Shown: one piece after another, positions 33,601-45,406 of the stretch
Layout: every line of letters starts with the position of its first letter
Position numbering within the stretch: position 1 is the first letter of the stretch
Origin: Skeletonema tropicum
Lineage: Eukaryota; Bacillariophyta; Thalassiosirophyceae; Thalassiosirales; Thalassiosiraceae
Direction of reading: 5' to 3'
Length of the DNA stretch: 64,000 bases
Assembly (NCBI GenBank): GCA_037178625.1
Contig: CM074129.1
Coordinates: 930,001-994,000 of the forward strand
Program-made: the position numbers and the translations under genes
Notes under the pieces: generated by a model
The model's database searches: none
Told to the model about the DNA's origin: nothing
The model's input: the letters and a program-made list of their open reading frames with translations, nothing else

Positions 33601-36600
33601 TTCAGCGAGAATTGACATATCTGCATCTCCGCAAGTCATTTCTTCCCCATTGTACGTAACATTCAACCAATCTTTCATACCCTGGGTGGAAGGGTCGGGA
33701 CACAGGCGACATTTTGTCGGTGGCGGTGCGCCAATGTTGTCGATACTGCAACCTGAATTGGCGAAACAAATTTCCCCCACGGGGCATTGAATTGAGTCGC
33801 CAGACGTACAAGGCTGCTTGCATCCTGTAATTACATCCTGGTAGTCTTTTCCACAAAATGATTGGTCTGACGGATCTCCAGTAAGAGCAGAGTTGCCGCT
33901 ATTGCTGGAGAGAGGATTGGAGCCGTATTTCAACATATCAACGGCCCAAAGCATGACGCCTTGAAAACAATTATCCTTGGCATAGTCACTTTTCCTATTG
34001 AACGACACGGTATTGTCATAAGATATCAGTCGATTGCCATCAGTAATCATCACCATACTTTGAGTTTCATCGTCGTAGCGGATGTAGTCAAAGCTGCGTG
34101 TTGAAACGATGTCGGCAATTTCAAAGTAGGGTAGAAAACCATCAGTTCCCTCGCATCCAGCCTTCCCTGGTCCATCGAAGGGGCAGCCAAGGTCAATACA
34201 ATCTTCTTCAGCCAAAGTGTAGGTACGAGCATAAGAGCCAAGCCCCATCACCAACTTTGATTTTTGAATGAAGTGAGACATGTAATCCACAGCCTCATCG
34301 ATCATACGTATATCAGTGTGAGCATAGGCTGTTTGCTCAGGATCCCAACTTCCCCACAAATCGTACGCCATAACATTGAACCAATCGACGTGTTCTGCGA
34401 GTCCAGCCAAATCAAACCCCATCTCAAGCTTGGTGACGTTGCCAGGTACTGCCAGTGTGAGCTGATAAGACTCTGGTGCTGAGTTGAAAGCTTCACGAAG
34501 CTCTTTCGTCATTAACACATAATTATCGTAGTCAGCACGCTTCCCGCCTCTGTCTTTCAGACCTGGATATTCCCAGTCTAAGTTTGATGCGTAATTGATG
34601 GTGGGTCGTCAGAAATCTGTGAGAATATAAAGCAGAACACAAACTCAACAGTAAAAAACTCACCAAGATCCAAACCATCGAAACCATAGGTACGAAGAAA
34701 TTGAACAACGCTCTTTGCAAAGGTTTGGCGATTCGTCTTGGATCCTGCCATTTCACTGAATCGTTTCTGCATCGGACCGGGGTCGTTATGGGTCCATCCA
34801 CCAACTGCAATCATTGTCTTGATGCCAGGATGACGTTGCTTTACAGAGTTAAATTCCTTGTAGAGTGGAACTTCATTTTCGAAAGTGCCGTCCCATGCTT
34901 CCAAACGATAAGACGAGTCAATAGATGCGAAGGAGTAAACGACATGGGTGTAGGCAGAGGCATCGAAAGTGGCAGTGTTCATTGGCTGACAATTTTCATT
35001 ACGACTGTAAAATGGAAGGCAGGAAGACGGTCAGATTATGTAGTTGTCAATGGAGATTTTTTTGCTCGAATACAATGAAGATACTTACTAAATGCTCCAA
35101 CTCTGCCAGTATCCCACATTGACACTCATTTTCCTTCCCTGGTCACACACTTGCTCCACTGGATCGGTGGGTGCTCGAGTAGGACTATCTGTTCGACCGA
35201 AAGTGCTCACCAGGTAATCGATATCAACATCACCGCATTGGGAAAATGCAAAGCATCCGAATCCTTCAGGGCACTCATCACCAGATGGACAGGCGATGGC
35301 GTTCTCACAATCACCATCAATTTCTTCCACAGACACACCACAGAAAAAGGTTGACTTAACCAGTTCAACATCTTCAACACTATAGTCCGTGAAAGTGGGG
35401 CTTCCAGCAGGAGATGGGGCCGCATTAGGACTAGGAAGCCCATTGTTGCATGCATACGCAAAGCACCCATATCCATCAGGACACTCAAGAATGTTTCCGG
35501 ATGGACAGGGGGTGGCCCCAATAGGTACACCATCGACACATGAATCATCCAACGCAGCCCAGGTTTCCGCGCAGAAATAATTATTGTCATTGACGGCAAG
35601 TGGTGCTGGTTCGTCAGATGTTGTTTCATCTGGTGGTGCAAGAAATCCAACAAATTTACCAGGATCAATTCTTTCATTGCATCCAGTGAATGCAAAGCAT
35701 CCTTCCGACTCCACGGCACAGTCAGTAGGTCCGTTCGGGCAAGGCGTAGCACCTTCACAATTCATCTCCAAAAATTGCATGCTAGATCCACAGAAAAAGG
35801 TACCTTTCACTTCTTCAGGGTCGGGCCCTCCACCCACGATATTTGGATCCGATACGAATTCCCATGCTCCCCCACAATTTGTGAAAGCGATACATTCCTC
35901 ACCCGACGGGCAATCCGAACTTTCGCCGCTAGGACAGGCTGTAGCACCGGCACAATTTCCATCAACAGCGTTCCAATTGACACCACAATAATACGTTGCC
36001 GAAAGGGACTCCGCGTCTGGCAATCCATTATCATCCACTTTAATCTCTAACTTCTTATCTGTTGGTGCGGGTGACTTATTTGTTGGAGCAGGAGTCACGG
36101 CTGGCTTAGAAACTTGCGGCTTCGGCACTGGCTTGGGCCTCGCAGGCGTTGGACTGATTACAGGTTCACCATCACGGCAGCAAACATTTCGAAGCTGATC
36201 GACTCCATTACGACATCCTTCGCTCCCTTCATTGAAATTCTCCAAATGGTAATTGTAAAGTGTGACGCAAGTTGTAACACTGCCGTCCCAGATGACTTCC
36301 TCATTAAGTCCGTACTGTCCAGGTAAGCACAAATTGCACTTCATATTCGAAACAGGAGGAGGAGTCTGCTTCGTAATTGGAGCACCCGTCTGTGGAGGCA
36401 GAGTCTTCGTCGTGGGTGCCGGAGTAGGGAATTCGCTGAACAAAAACTTGCTTGCATATTCCAAATCAGCATACGTCGGAAAATCTAAAGATCGAAGGTA
36501 ACTGACATACTCGGCACGATATTGCGCCGTCTCGAGTGGCCGTTGGGAGATGAGACGTGGATCATCATTGAGCACATTGAGGTTGGAACGATACGAAAAA

Positions 36601-38554
36601 TCTTGACTGTACGTAATCATCACACCACTTTTCGTTTCTTGAAGGTTGCGACGAAGACTTCCACGATCAAGCTCACCAACCACCATTGGATTAAATTCAT
36701 GAGATGGTGCCAAATCCACTACAGGATTCTCAATTGTAACACTGACATCAAACACTTCTCTCCGAAGTTGATCCACCTCCTCTGCTTTGTTATCATTGAA
36801 AAAACTCTGAATATAATTTTGAGTCATCAGTCTCCAACGCTCCAACGCAGGATCATCCAAGTTTTGAACTCCATAGAGAATAATGCGTACCATGTCGTCT
36901 CGGTAAGGACCACTCAATGGAAGGGTAGGCTCGGCGGCAGTATCAACAACATCGCCACCCCCTCCTCCTCCTACTACTGCCGCAGGTTGTTTACCACCAC
37001 CCTCTCCCTTTGGTTTAGGAGTCGGAATCCGACTCGGCTTCGACGTAGTCGGCTTCGCCGTCGGGACCAACCCCGGATAATTCTCATACCCCAACTCCTT
37101 CTTACAAGTTGCCACTCCCGAAATACACTTTAATCCATATAAGCACAAGTCATCATCCCCCGATGGACAACGTTGGGCACAATTTGCTTGTGCATCGAAC
37201 CAATCTAGTCCGCACCAGAATTCACGTTGTATACTTCCGTAGGGGATTGGTGCCCATGTTGGTTTTGGGGAGGGTACGCCGGTGGGTTTGAGTGTTGTGG
37301 GGGGTGGTGTGGGTGTTCGTGATGGTTTGGCTGTTGTGGGTGTTTGGGTTGGGTTGGTGTTGATTGGGGCTGCGGCTGTTATGATGTAAGTGATTGAGAT
37401 GGTTTTTGTGAGTATAAACAATAATAATGAAGGAGAAGTGGAGAGCAAAATTAGCACCTTTCCACTCTGCTATATTGTACGGCAGTCAAATAACGAACAA
37501 TACCACTAAACAACAACAACAAACCAAAGAACAACAACAACCACAAACAAAATAACAACTCACTCGTAGGCACCGGAGTAGGCTCCGGAGTAGGACTTTT
37601 CGTCATCCCCACAGCACTACACTGCGTATACTCATGACAAGTCATGGGAGGCACACAATCCCCATTCCCATTCGGACAATGCCGTTCCTTCCCACAATTC
37701 TTCGAAGCATCATTCCAATCCATCCCACAAAAGTAGGTATTCCGTTCATCTAATTCAGTAATTGGTGAATTTGTTGGTTCAATTGTTGGATCTCTGTTTG
37801 GATTAGTTTGTTCCTGTTCGAGTAGTAATTGTTGTGCTTCCTCGTACTCTTTTTTGACAACGGCATTAATTTCACACTCTGGATTTTCGGCATTGACGGA
37901 TACAAAACAAGTTTGACCATTGGGACATTCTTGATTGGTACCCGTTCGACACCAAGTCTTACTACTACATTCCGCCGCGGCCTCTTGGAAGGTTGCTCCA
38001 CAGAAGTAGGCACTTTCGAATGATCCCGGATCGGGCAATTCCAATTCATCCGCGGTAATTTCAACCTCATTTACATTGGAGAGTGGATTGGCCGCTGGAT
38101 CAGTCAGGACAAAGTACGAACATGGCATGTCAATAAAGCAATATTGTCCGATGGGGCAAACCTCATCGGGACAATGCCGTCCAATTGCTGTCTCACCCCC
38201 CGCTTGACACGTTGCCAATGCCTCGGGATAACTCTCCCCACAAAACATTTTATCCTCGGCAGTATTGTATGCTGGATGTAACGAGAGGGAATAGGTTGGC
38301 ACGGCAATGTTGTCTATGATGCGTGCATCACAGGGAGTGTTGGCGAAGCATGTTTGGCCCGGGAGGAGACATTCGTCGTCGGAGGACGAGGGACACCATT
38401 GACGGTCGGAGCAGGTGTCGGTTTGGATGTCGGCGAAGGAGGAGCCGCAGAAGAATTTGTATTTGATTTTGTCGGTTTCGATGGCTGTTGTTAAAGTGGT
38501 GGTGGTGGTTGATGATAAAAGGAGGACTGAGAGGAGGTTGTTTAGTGATGACAT
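27785..38554 (-). CDS. Giant secreted GH18 chitinase with N-terminal Cys modules and a long Cys-rich C-terminal array
   Basis: Starts at ATG 38554 with a hydrophobic Thr-rich signal peptide. Exons are 37564-38554, 35089-37375 and 34664-35004, then a long exon from 34577; the introns are GT-AG and phases agree. The N-terminus has about nine FCG..C..CPxG modules, probably chitin- or polysaccharide-binding, in Pro/Thr linkers. GH18 starts at VGYWQSWS. Its catalytic DGLDLDWEY is split by intron 34578-34663 and restored by splicing, and [13 protein letters not shown] and MLWAVDML follow. Then come about 17 intact repeats of 45-50 residues ending in CC, alternating two spacings. GH18 hydrolyses beta-chitin, which many centric diatoms secrete as fibrils. 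The reading is clean to about 30600; the last 2.8 kb is frame-broken (separate entry). Confidence 0.88.
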
Positions 38555-40150
38555 TGTAGTATATCTGGCATGTATTACTCTTCTCTAGTTAAGGCTGAAG
38601 ATAAGATATGTTCGATGCTGAAGATTGAAGATATGCTTTTTATTGTTGCATTCCGCACTCTGACTCTAATGATAATGTTTAATCATTAGCACAGCCACCT
38701 ATGTATCAGGCGTTGATAATAATAGAATGGATGGACGGCTTATTGCCACGACAGCCGATCGATGGCAAGGTAACGAAGGGCTGCTTTCTGTGACGTTGTC
38801 AAACTTGGAACTTGGTGTTGGAGCTGGAATTCAAAAAATCTTTGATGGATGTGGACGCCCGCCGGGCTGATGTGGATTATGAGTCTTGTCAAATGAATTC
38901 AAATTGATTCAAATGTTGTGAATGGCTGTCGCATCAACAGTAAAGGGCTGTACTGTGAACTGTGAGGCGTGGGCCATTGGGAGGCCAAACTGCCCGCGGT
39001 GATTTTCGTAAATATGCCCGTCGCACTCCCTGCCCAACCCGTGCGTCGTCCTCGTCCGTATGTACTTGGCACCCACCCGACGTCCTCCTCTCTCTCTCTA
39101 GAGAGCGCACAGCGTTCGTGATGCGCGTAACATGCAACGCATCGTGAGGAGAAACAGCTGGTCAACTGACCAGTGCACCGGTAATAACCGCAGGAGGTGC
39201 TTGTCTCCGGTGTGTCGTGAATTGAACAACAGGCTTGGGCGTCGTGAGATGTCGAGTCGTGAAGAGGCGTGTCTGTAATCAAGTTGGCCTTGGTCGTCCT
39301 CGTCGTTTTGAGGATGAAGAGCTTATTGACTTCTACTATGATGAAGATGAGTATGAGTATGAGTATGACTCCATGGACTCTGAGGACAAGAAAGACGTGG
39401 TCCATGGAAGAGGAGTAAAGAACTCGTTGAGTTTTAGGATCCCAGGGCTTTTGTGATGGACTTTTCAGAGAGAGAGAATCAGAGGAGGAGTCACTGCTCA
39501 GATACACTGGCCACATAGTTAGCCCTTTTAAATGAACTCATTAGTTCATAAGTTACTTGCTTCATGGTAATTGTGGGACGCAATGATGTTGAATGGGGTT
39601 TTGCTGAAGAAGGTGAAGACAGATGATTGCAATGCCACTATACTGTGCGACCGCAATCTGTAAGTTAGACTTCGTCAGTTGGCGATACTTTAGCGTTTTA
39701 CACTGATTCTCCTTAGTAGTTCACTACTTATTTCCTATGTATTTCTTTTCCCTTCCTTCATCCTTCATCTCTGTATTCCTCAGGAGATCTGGGATATTGT
39801 ACTAACAGGTTATGGCCTTGAGCACACTACAGGTCTCGGTTAACTCTGCTCAGCACCAGGGAAGACAGGAACGTTTGGGATGATAGGAGGGGTAGAAACA
39901 TGTAATTTGTCTTGGTGGTATCTATCCAAGCTTCGGTAGAAGATTAGAGCTGTAGTATCTTTTGATTATGGTGGTGATGGATAAGTAGAGGGAGGTGGGC
40001 TCAAATTTTGCTGCGGTGTTTCTCCTCTTCCTCCTCCATCGTCAGATAATTTTTGAATTTGGGAGTCAGTCTCTACTGGAGTTTCGAGCCGAAGCTTGCT
40101 GCTGCGCACACAATGATAGATAGATAGATAGATTATTTTAGTCACTACTC
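38555..40150. other. Intergenic region, no supported gene
   Basis: Contains the upstream region of the chitinase gene and short acidic or repetitive ORFs (for example plus 39235-39456) without family features. A GATA microsatellite lies at about 40114-40132. Confidence 0.5.
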
Positions 40151-40151
40151 T

Positions 40152-40486
40152 CTAGACACCTGTGTCAGTAGAGAAAGAAGAATTTAAACCTGGAGGGGCT
40201 CGGGCTGGTCCCGAAGAAGCCTGTGTGGCCTGCCGGGAACTAACTGGTCGACGGATGTGGAAAGCGAACGCCTTGGTGCAGGCGAGGCCAAACTGTTGAA
40301 GGAAGTGGATCTGAGGGGTGGGTGCTGTATAGGAGTGGCCATAGAATCGCTGGTGGGCTGGTTTGGAAGTAGACCATGAGGAATTGGCAAGGGGAAGGAT
40401 GCCATGGGGGGCTGAGCTTTGGAGGGAGTCGCGGTACATTTTCGCTGCGTGAGGCTTGTTAGTGTATGTAGGGTGCTGAGACTTCG
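40152..40486 (-). repeat. Dispersed repeat with conserved reading frame (copy 1)
   Basis: Encodes a segment with MYRDSLQSSAPHGILPLANSS, then a HQRFYGHSYTAPTP stretch and FLQQFGLACTKAFA. The same peptides recur on the minus strand at 61393-61720. Part of the 3' DNA (GGCTCGGG..GTCCCGAAGA) also appears near 44165-44205. Conservation of amino acids between copies hints at a former or active gene, but no domain is recognised. The left end of a MITE overlaps its 5' side. Confidence 0.5.
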
Positions 40487-40840
40487 GACCGTCAAAACGG
40501 GTCCTCTGACTTGACAAAAAAATAATACGGTGGCCGCTACGGTAATCACGCCGCTGTCGAAATAGATCAACTTAATCATCGACCTACCGGCCGATCGATG
40601 GCTGAACGTTACTAGCTATGGATTATTATGATCATGTTATCGTGCTTGGATGCAGAAGAAACGGTCAATGGGATGTTCGATAAACCCCTGTTCGGCGGCC
40701 GGCGAGCGCCGAACATCGCCGTTAAATCGTCACCAGGGTGGTCTCCTGTCATCGCGTGGAAAGCTAGTGACAATTTCGACACGCGGGCAACATTTTTGGT
40801 CAAGTCAGAGTCAGAGGACCGACCCGTTTTGACGGTCGAG
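40487..40840. mobile_element. Short inverted-repeat element (MITE-like)
   Basis: GACCGTCAAAACGGG and TCCTCTGACTTGAC at the left end recur inverted at about 40799-40840, where a small insertion splits them. The interior has no long ORF. Target-site duplication not determined. Confidence 0.6.
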
Positions 40841-40864
40841 ACTTTAGAGACTTTAGAGCTTCTA

Positions 40865-41199
40865 CCGTCTTTACCTTAGAAAGTGTCCGGATTTTTCTAT
40901 TGTCCGGACTGTTTTTCTGGTGCCTTGAAGGTGTCCGCAGCCTTTTATTAGGAAGTGTCCGCCCAGATTCCGACCAGATTCGGACACTTTCTAGTATTTT
41001 TTTGCCCTGGGAGCGGGATGAGTAGACTGTCCTCGGACACCAAGACAGGTGTCTTAAATGTTTGCATACATCTTACTAGCAAGACCATTGGAAGTGTCCG
41101 GATTTAGTAAGTGTCCGTGCCTTTTTCAAGGAGGGGTAAAAGTGTCCGGGCTGCAATAGTGTGGTCCTGTCCTACGGACACTTTTTAAGGTAAAGACGG
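40865..41199. mobile_element. MITE with 25-bp inverted ends and GTGTCCG subterminal repeats
   Basis: Ends CCGTCTTTACCTTA then AAGTGTCCG, inverted at 41175-41199 with one mismatch. It is flanked by TA on both sides (40863-40864, 41200-41201). About ten GTGTCCG or TGTCCGG heptamers in both orientations fill the interior. TA targets suggest a Tc1/mariner-type mobiliser, an inference. Confidence 0.75.
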
Positions 41200-41796
41200 T
41201 ACCGAAGACATTCCCTCTACATACCTTAAAGTACCATAATCGTACATACTAGTACCACAAATTACTTTCAAACGCACTCATTTGACAACCTCCAACCAAC
41301 ACTTCTTTATCCCAATCAACCTTCTGAATGCTATCGGTAGATGCGAGACCTGTAGTGTGGCCTTGAGGTCTGGGATACTACCTCACAACGGGCCCAATTA
41401 CTTACTTCAGCTACACTCCTACCTACATACAGCAGAGGGAGTATGTACATTTTATCTACTAGTACCTAATACGCTTCCACAGTCGGCCCACGTGGGCCAA
41501 AGTACAAGTGGCTGCCGGCCAGCAGAAGCCTTTCGTTCGTTCACGACCAACCTGCTGGCCGGGACTACATAACAGCCGAGCGAAGAGAACGCTCCACAAG
41601 GTCATTAGTCTTGCTTATCTTCACAGACCGTGTTCAATTCACGTAGGAATCGTTTATTGAGTAACAGATAATGTTGTGCGGGATTAATTGTTCTCTTTGC
41701 ACTCTCTCTTCACTTCTCAGCTTTTTATGGCTCGAAGATATCGTAAGTACCGGAAGAAGACTGAAAAATAATAGGAGTATAATAAATACGACAAGA

Positions 41797-42717
41797 ATGG
41801 ATTCATCACCACCAAAATCAACGTTCACCATGCCCATCCCCAAGCTACCCATGGACGAACTCTTCGACCGCGTCTGCGAAAGCCTTGAAAAGATGGATCG
41901 AAGAGAGGCGGCGAAAAAGCGTCGTCGCGTTGCTTTGGAGGAGAAGCGATGGAGGGAGAGATGTAAGAAGATGAGTAATGGCGATGAGAAGGGGTCTTTG
42001 TTCCCGACCTGGGCATCTGCGGGTGCTTCGTCATCTGAGTTATTAGATGAGGAGCTTGAAGCAGATGCGGTTGGGAGCAGTAGCCTGGCGGATGAGGAGG
42101 CCTTGTCCGACAAGGATGACTCAGCTGTCGGATCACCTCCTTATAAAAGCAAGTACTCTTATCCGGCACCAGTAAAGACGGCACCAAAACCTATCCCTGA
42201 AGAAGAACTGATGCGAAGGCGCAAGGTTGAGCAAGAACTCATTGCATTATCAAAAAAGATAACGGAGGAAAAGAAGAGAAAAGAGCGGATGATACCGCTA
42301 GTTTGGGATAAGCCTACGTTTGATCCCTTCCCTGATGCTGCTGCTGACAGTAGTGAAGGTGATTCATCTTCTAGATCAAATTCTTCAGGTGACAAGTCAG
42401 AAGCCAAGGAGCCTCAGAATCCCAACCCTCGAAAGAGAGACATCGATCAAGTCGAGGGCAAGACACCGTACCGTAATCTCAACGCTATAGGGGTACCACC
42501 TCAAGCAAATGCGTACTATGCTCGTGATGAATCCTTATATGGTCGTGGAGGACACAGTATGGGCTTTGGGTGCTTTAGCCAATGCTCGCAGGAGGAAATT
42601 GACGATTTTGTGGCGTTTGTAGATAAGATGATCCCGGCGACAAATCCAAAGTGGAAGATAAGGAAGTCATCCACGGAGTCATCAAAAGATGCGATAAAGA
42701 CAAACGCAGCTGCGTAA
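41797..42717 (+). CDS. Hypothetical charged protein, family A copy 1 (306 aa)
   Basis: ATG 41797, MDSSPPKSTF. It has a basic helix (KMDRREAAKKRRRVALEEKRW), then Ser/Asp/Glu-rich sequence, a second charged helix (EEELMRRRKVEQEL) and a conserved C-terminus with GRGGHSMGFGCFSQCSQ and PATNPKWKIRK. No known domain. It is very similar to 44347-45291, including about 35 bp upstream and 50 bp downstream, so a segment of about 1 kb was duplicated. Confidence 0.75.
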   Translation: MDSSPPKSTFTMPIPKLPMDELFDRVCESLEKMDRREAAKKRRRVALEEKRWRERCKKMSNGDEKGSLFPTWASAGASSSELLDEELEADAVGSSSLADEEALSDKDDSAVGSPPYKSKYSYPAPVKTAPKPIPEEELMRRRKVEQELIALSKKITEEKKRKERMIPLVWDKPTFDPFPDAAADSSEGDSSSRSNSSGDKSEAKEPQNPNPRKRDIDQVEGKTPYRNLNAIGVPPQANAYYARDESLYGRGGHSMGFGCFSQCSQEEIDDFVAFVDKMIPATNPKWKIRKSSTESSKDAIKTNAAA

Positions 42718-44309
42718 TTAGTAGAATAAGAGTACCTAATAGCTAAGTTCCAAGTAGTACTTCAGATTCGCAATAGATCTAGATCCTCGTAAAATAGACT
42801 GTGTGCTTGAGCTTTTGGAGGCTTTCTTCTTTAATGAAAGTCACAAGAAGTTGTTTGACGCTTGATGCATGGGTACTTCTATTTGGCTGGTTGAGAGTTG
42901 AGAACGCACTCAGTGTTTGATTGACGAAGAACAATTTTATAGTCTGGAAGTAAGTTGGAGCTATTTGTTCGTTGTGGTGATGGACAGTCAATGGAACGTG
43001 AAAAGCAGAAGACAGCTTCTCATTCTCATTCTCTTTCCCACAGGCACGGTATTGTATTCAACTTTTGTGTCCTGCGCTGACTTACGTACGGCTGTACCAA
43101 ATATGCGGCTACGGTCTTTGGGCGTTTTTGCGGGTTTTGTGCTTGTGGTTGTTGCTAAGTCGATGGTCGTCATGGCCATTCCGTTTTTCATCAACTAATA
43201 GTCCTATTACACTCATCGTATCGTTGTGTGTTGTTAGTCATCATAGTTCTAGTTCAGCGGCCCACTCCCCACCACTATTTGACCAAGCTAGAGGTGAAAA
43301 AAACGTCCAATGTTGGAAGTTGGGCCACGTGGAACTTGAGGAAGGCATTTTACTAGCACGCCGCGCACAAACATTTGGAAAATGTTTCTAAACAACCATG
43401 TCGAGACACTCCGCAGCCTGATAATACGTCCATTAGACATATCTACCCCTATAACCGGATATTATTTGATAGACCAAGTTATTAGCTTTCGATAGAGCCA
43501 TTGGTGAACATCGCACCTACAATATTCGTCTCGCAGTTGTGGAGTAGCATAGACCAAAGGGGGGGCTGGAGGCGATTTTTGTTACTGATATTTACTAGTA
43601 GAAATGGAAGAATGCACTTCATCATAACTCCATGTAGATTAACTATAAATTGTTCAACCAAAGACTAATTAGTTTTGAATAGGTTTTAGTTTAGCATTCC
43701 TATCGGCCATTTTTGTCGACTGTCCAATAGTAGTGCGTAGTAGTGGGGGGGCTGACATGGTTGTTTGCCACTTTTGTGAGTGATGATGGCGGGGCAAAAA
43801 GTTTGGACGTTTTTTCTTTGGATGTTTTTTTCATCACTAGCAAGCAACAAGATCGACTTTGAAGCAAGATACAAGGAGCTAAAAAGAGAGCTGGTAAAAA
43901 ATAATGAAGAGGCTTTCGCTTAGGCTAAAGTGAGAGCTAGTAAATTATTATGAATTGTTTGGCTCATGATACACAGAGAGTCGGTATAACAGGCCTATTG
44001 AAGGTTGAAGTCTAAGTTGAAGTAGGAAAAAAGTGTGTGACAGAGGAGCCGAGGAGCGAGTGAAAGTACGATTGAAGGTAGGTCATTATTTTAGTAGCTT
44101 GTGAATGTACTCTATCTCTCTGACACCAGTGTCAGTGAGAAAGGAGAACCCAAATCTCTCTAGAGAGGGGCTCGGGTTCGTCCCGAAGACGCCTGTGGCG
44201 CCTTCAGCTAGCCTTTCAGACCAACCCTGGCGAAGTTAATATTGCAAATTCTAGATACTTTTGGTACCTTGACGCTCGAAGATACTGGAAGGCTCAATTG
44301 ATGTTGCAT
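42718..44309. other. Spacer between the family A copies
   Basis: No supported gene. The stretch about 42970-43300 (GTGGTGATGGACAGTC ... CCCACTCCCCACC ... TTTGACCAAG) is related to 51840-52045, a dispersed repeat. A partial copy of the 40152/61393 repeat lies near 44120-44210. Confidence 0.5.
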
Positions 44310-44346
44310 TATGAAAAATAATAGGAGTGTAATAAATACGACAAGA

Positions 44347-45291
44347 ATGGATTCATCACCACCAAAATCAACGTTCACCATCCCCTTCCTCCCCAAGCTA
44401 CCCATGGACGAACTCTTCGACCGCGTCTGTGAAAGCCTCGAAAAGATGGATCGAAAAGAGGCGGCGGAAAAGCGTCGTCGCGTTGCTTTGGAAGAGAAGC
44501 GATGGAAGCAGAGATGCAGGAAGATGAAGGATGCTGTTGAGAAGGGGCCTTTGTTTCCGACCTGGGCATCTGCGGGTGCTTCGTCATCTGAGTTATTGGA
44601 TGAGGAGCTCGAAGCAGATGCGGTTGGGAGCAGTAGCCTGGCGGATGAGGAGGCCTTATCCGACAAGGATGACTCAGCTGTCGGATCACCTCCTTATAAA
44701 AGCAAGTACTCTTATCCGGCACCAGTAAAGACGGCACCAAAACCTATCCCTGAAGAAGAACTGATGCGAAGGCGCAAGGTTGAGCAAGAACTCATTGCAT
44801 TATCAAAAAAGATAACGGAGGAAAAGAAGAGAAAAGAGCGGATGATACCGCTAGTTTGGGATAAGCCTACGTTTGATCCCTTCCCTTCAAGTAATGCACA
44901 TGCTGCCGCTGCTGCTGCTGACAGTAGTGAAGGTGATTCATCTTCTAGATCAAATTCTTCAGGTGACAAGTCAGAAGCCAAGGAGCCTCAGAATCCCAAC
45001 CCTCGAAAGAGAGACATCGATCAAGTCGAGGGCAAGACACCGTACCGTAATCTCAACGCTATAGGGGTACCACCTCAAGCAAATGCGTACTATGCTCGTG
45101 ATGAATCCTTATATGGTCGTGGAGGACACAGTATGGGCTTTGGGTGCTTTAGCCAATGCTCGCAGGAGGAAATTGATGATTTTGTGGCGTTTGTAGATAA
45201 GTTGATCCCGGCGACAAATCCAAAGTGGAAGATAAGGAAGTCATCCACGGAGTCATCAAAAGATGCGATAAAGACAAACGCAGCTGCGTAA
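44347..45291 (+). CDS. Hypothetical charged protein, family A copy 2 (314 aa)
   Basis: ATG 44347, same start peptide as copy 1. It differs by substitutions in the first third (for example ERCKKMSNGDEK against QRCRKMKDAVEK) and by a SSNAHAAAA insertion in a low-complexity stretch. The last two thirds are almost identical at DNA level, which suggests recent duplication or gene conversion. Function unknown. Confidence 0.75.
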   Translation: MDSSPPKSTFTIPFLPKLPMDELFDRVCESLEKMDRKEAAEKRRRVALEEKRWKQRCRKMKDAVEKGPLFPTWASAGASSSELLDEELEADAVGSSSLADEEALSDKDDSAVGSPPYKSKYSYPAPVKTAPKPIPEEELMRRRKVEQELIALSKKITEEKKRKERMIPLVWDKPTFDPFPSSNAHAAAAAADSSEGDSSSRSNSSGDKSEAKEPQNPNPRKRDIDQVEGKTPYRNLNAIGVPPQANAYYARDESLYGRGGHSMGFGCFSQCSQEEIDDFVAFVDKLIPATNPKWKIRKSSTESSKDAIKTNAAA

Positions 45292-45406
45292 TTAGTAGAA
45301 TAAGAGTACCTAATAGCTAAGTTCCAAGTAGTACTTGAGATTGGCAATAGATCCAGGGCATCTAACAATTTACTAGTTATTTATGGAGCTACGGGCCACG
45401 CGCGCG

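Noticed and set aside
32000..34500. Plus-strand ORFs of 60-166 codons
   Set aside because: They are antisense shadows of the repeated Cys-rich chitinase frame.
34578..34810. Chitinase without its catalytic acid (open frame ends after DGLDLG)
   Set aside because: That frame reads into an intron; splicing 34578-34663 restores DGLDLDWE.
41671..41796. Upstream extension of the family A copy 1 start
   Set aside because: It is not conserved in copy 2; similarity between copies begins about 35 bp before ATG 41797.
42917..43391. Membrane-like ORFs on the plus strand
   Set aside because: They overlap a dispersed repeat related to 51840-52050 and show no conserved protein.
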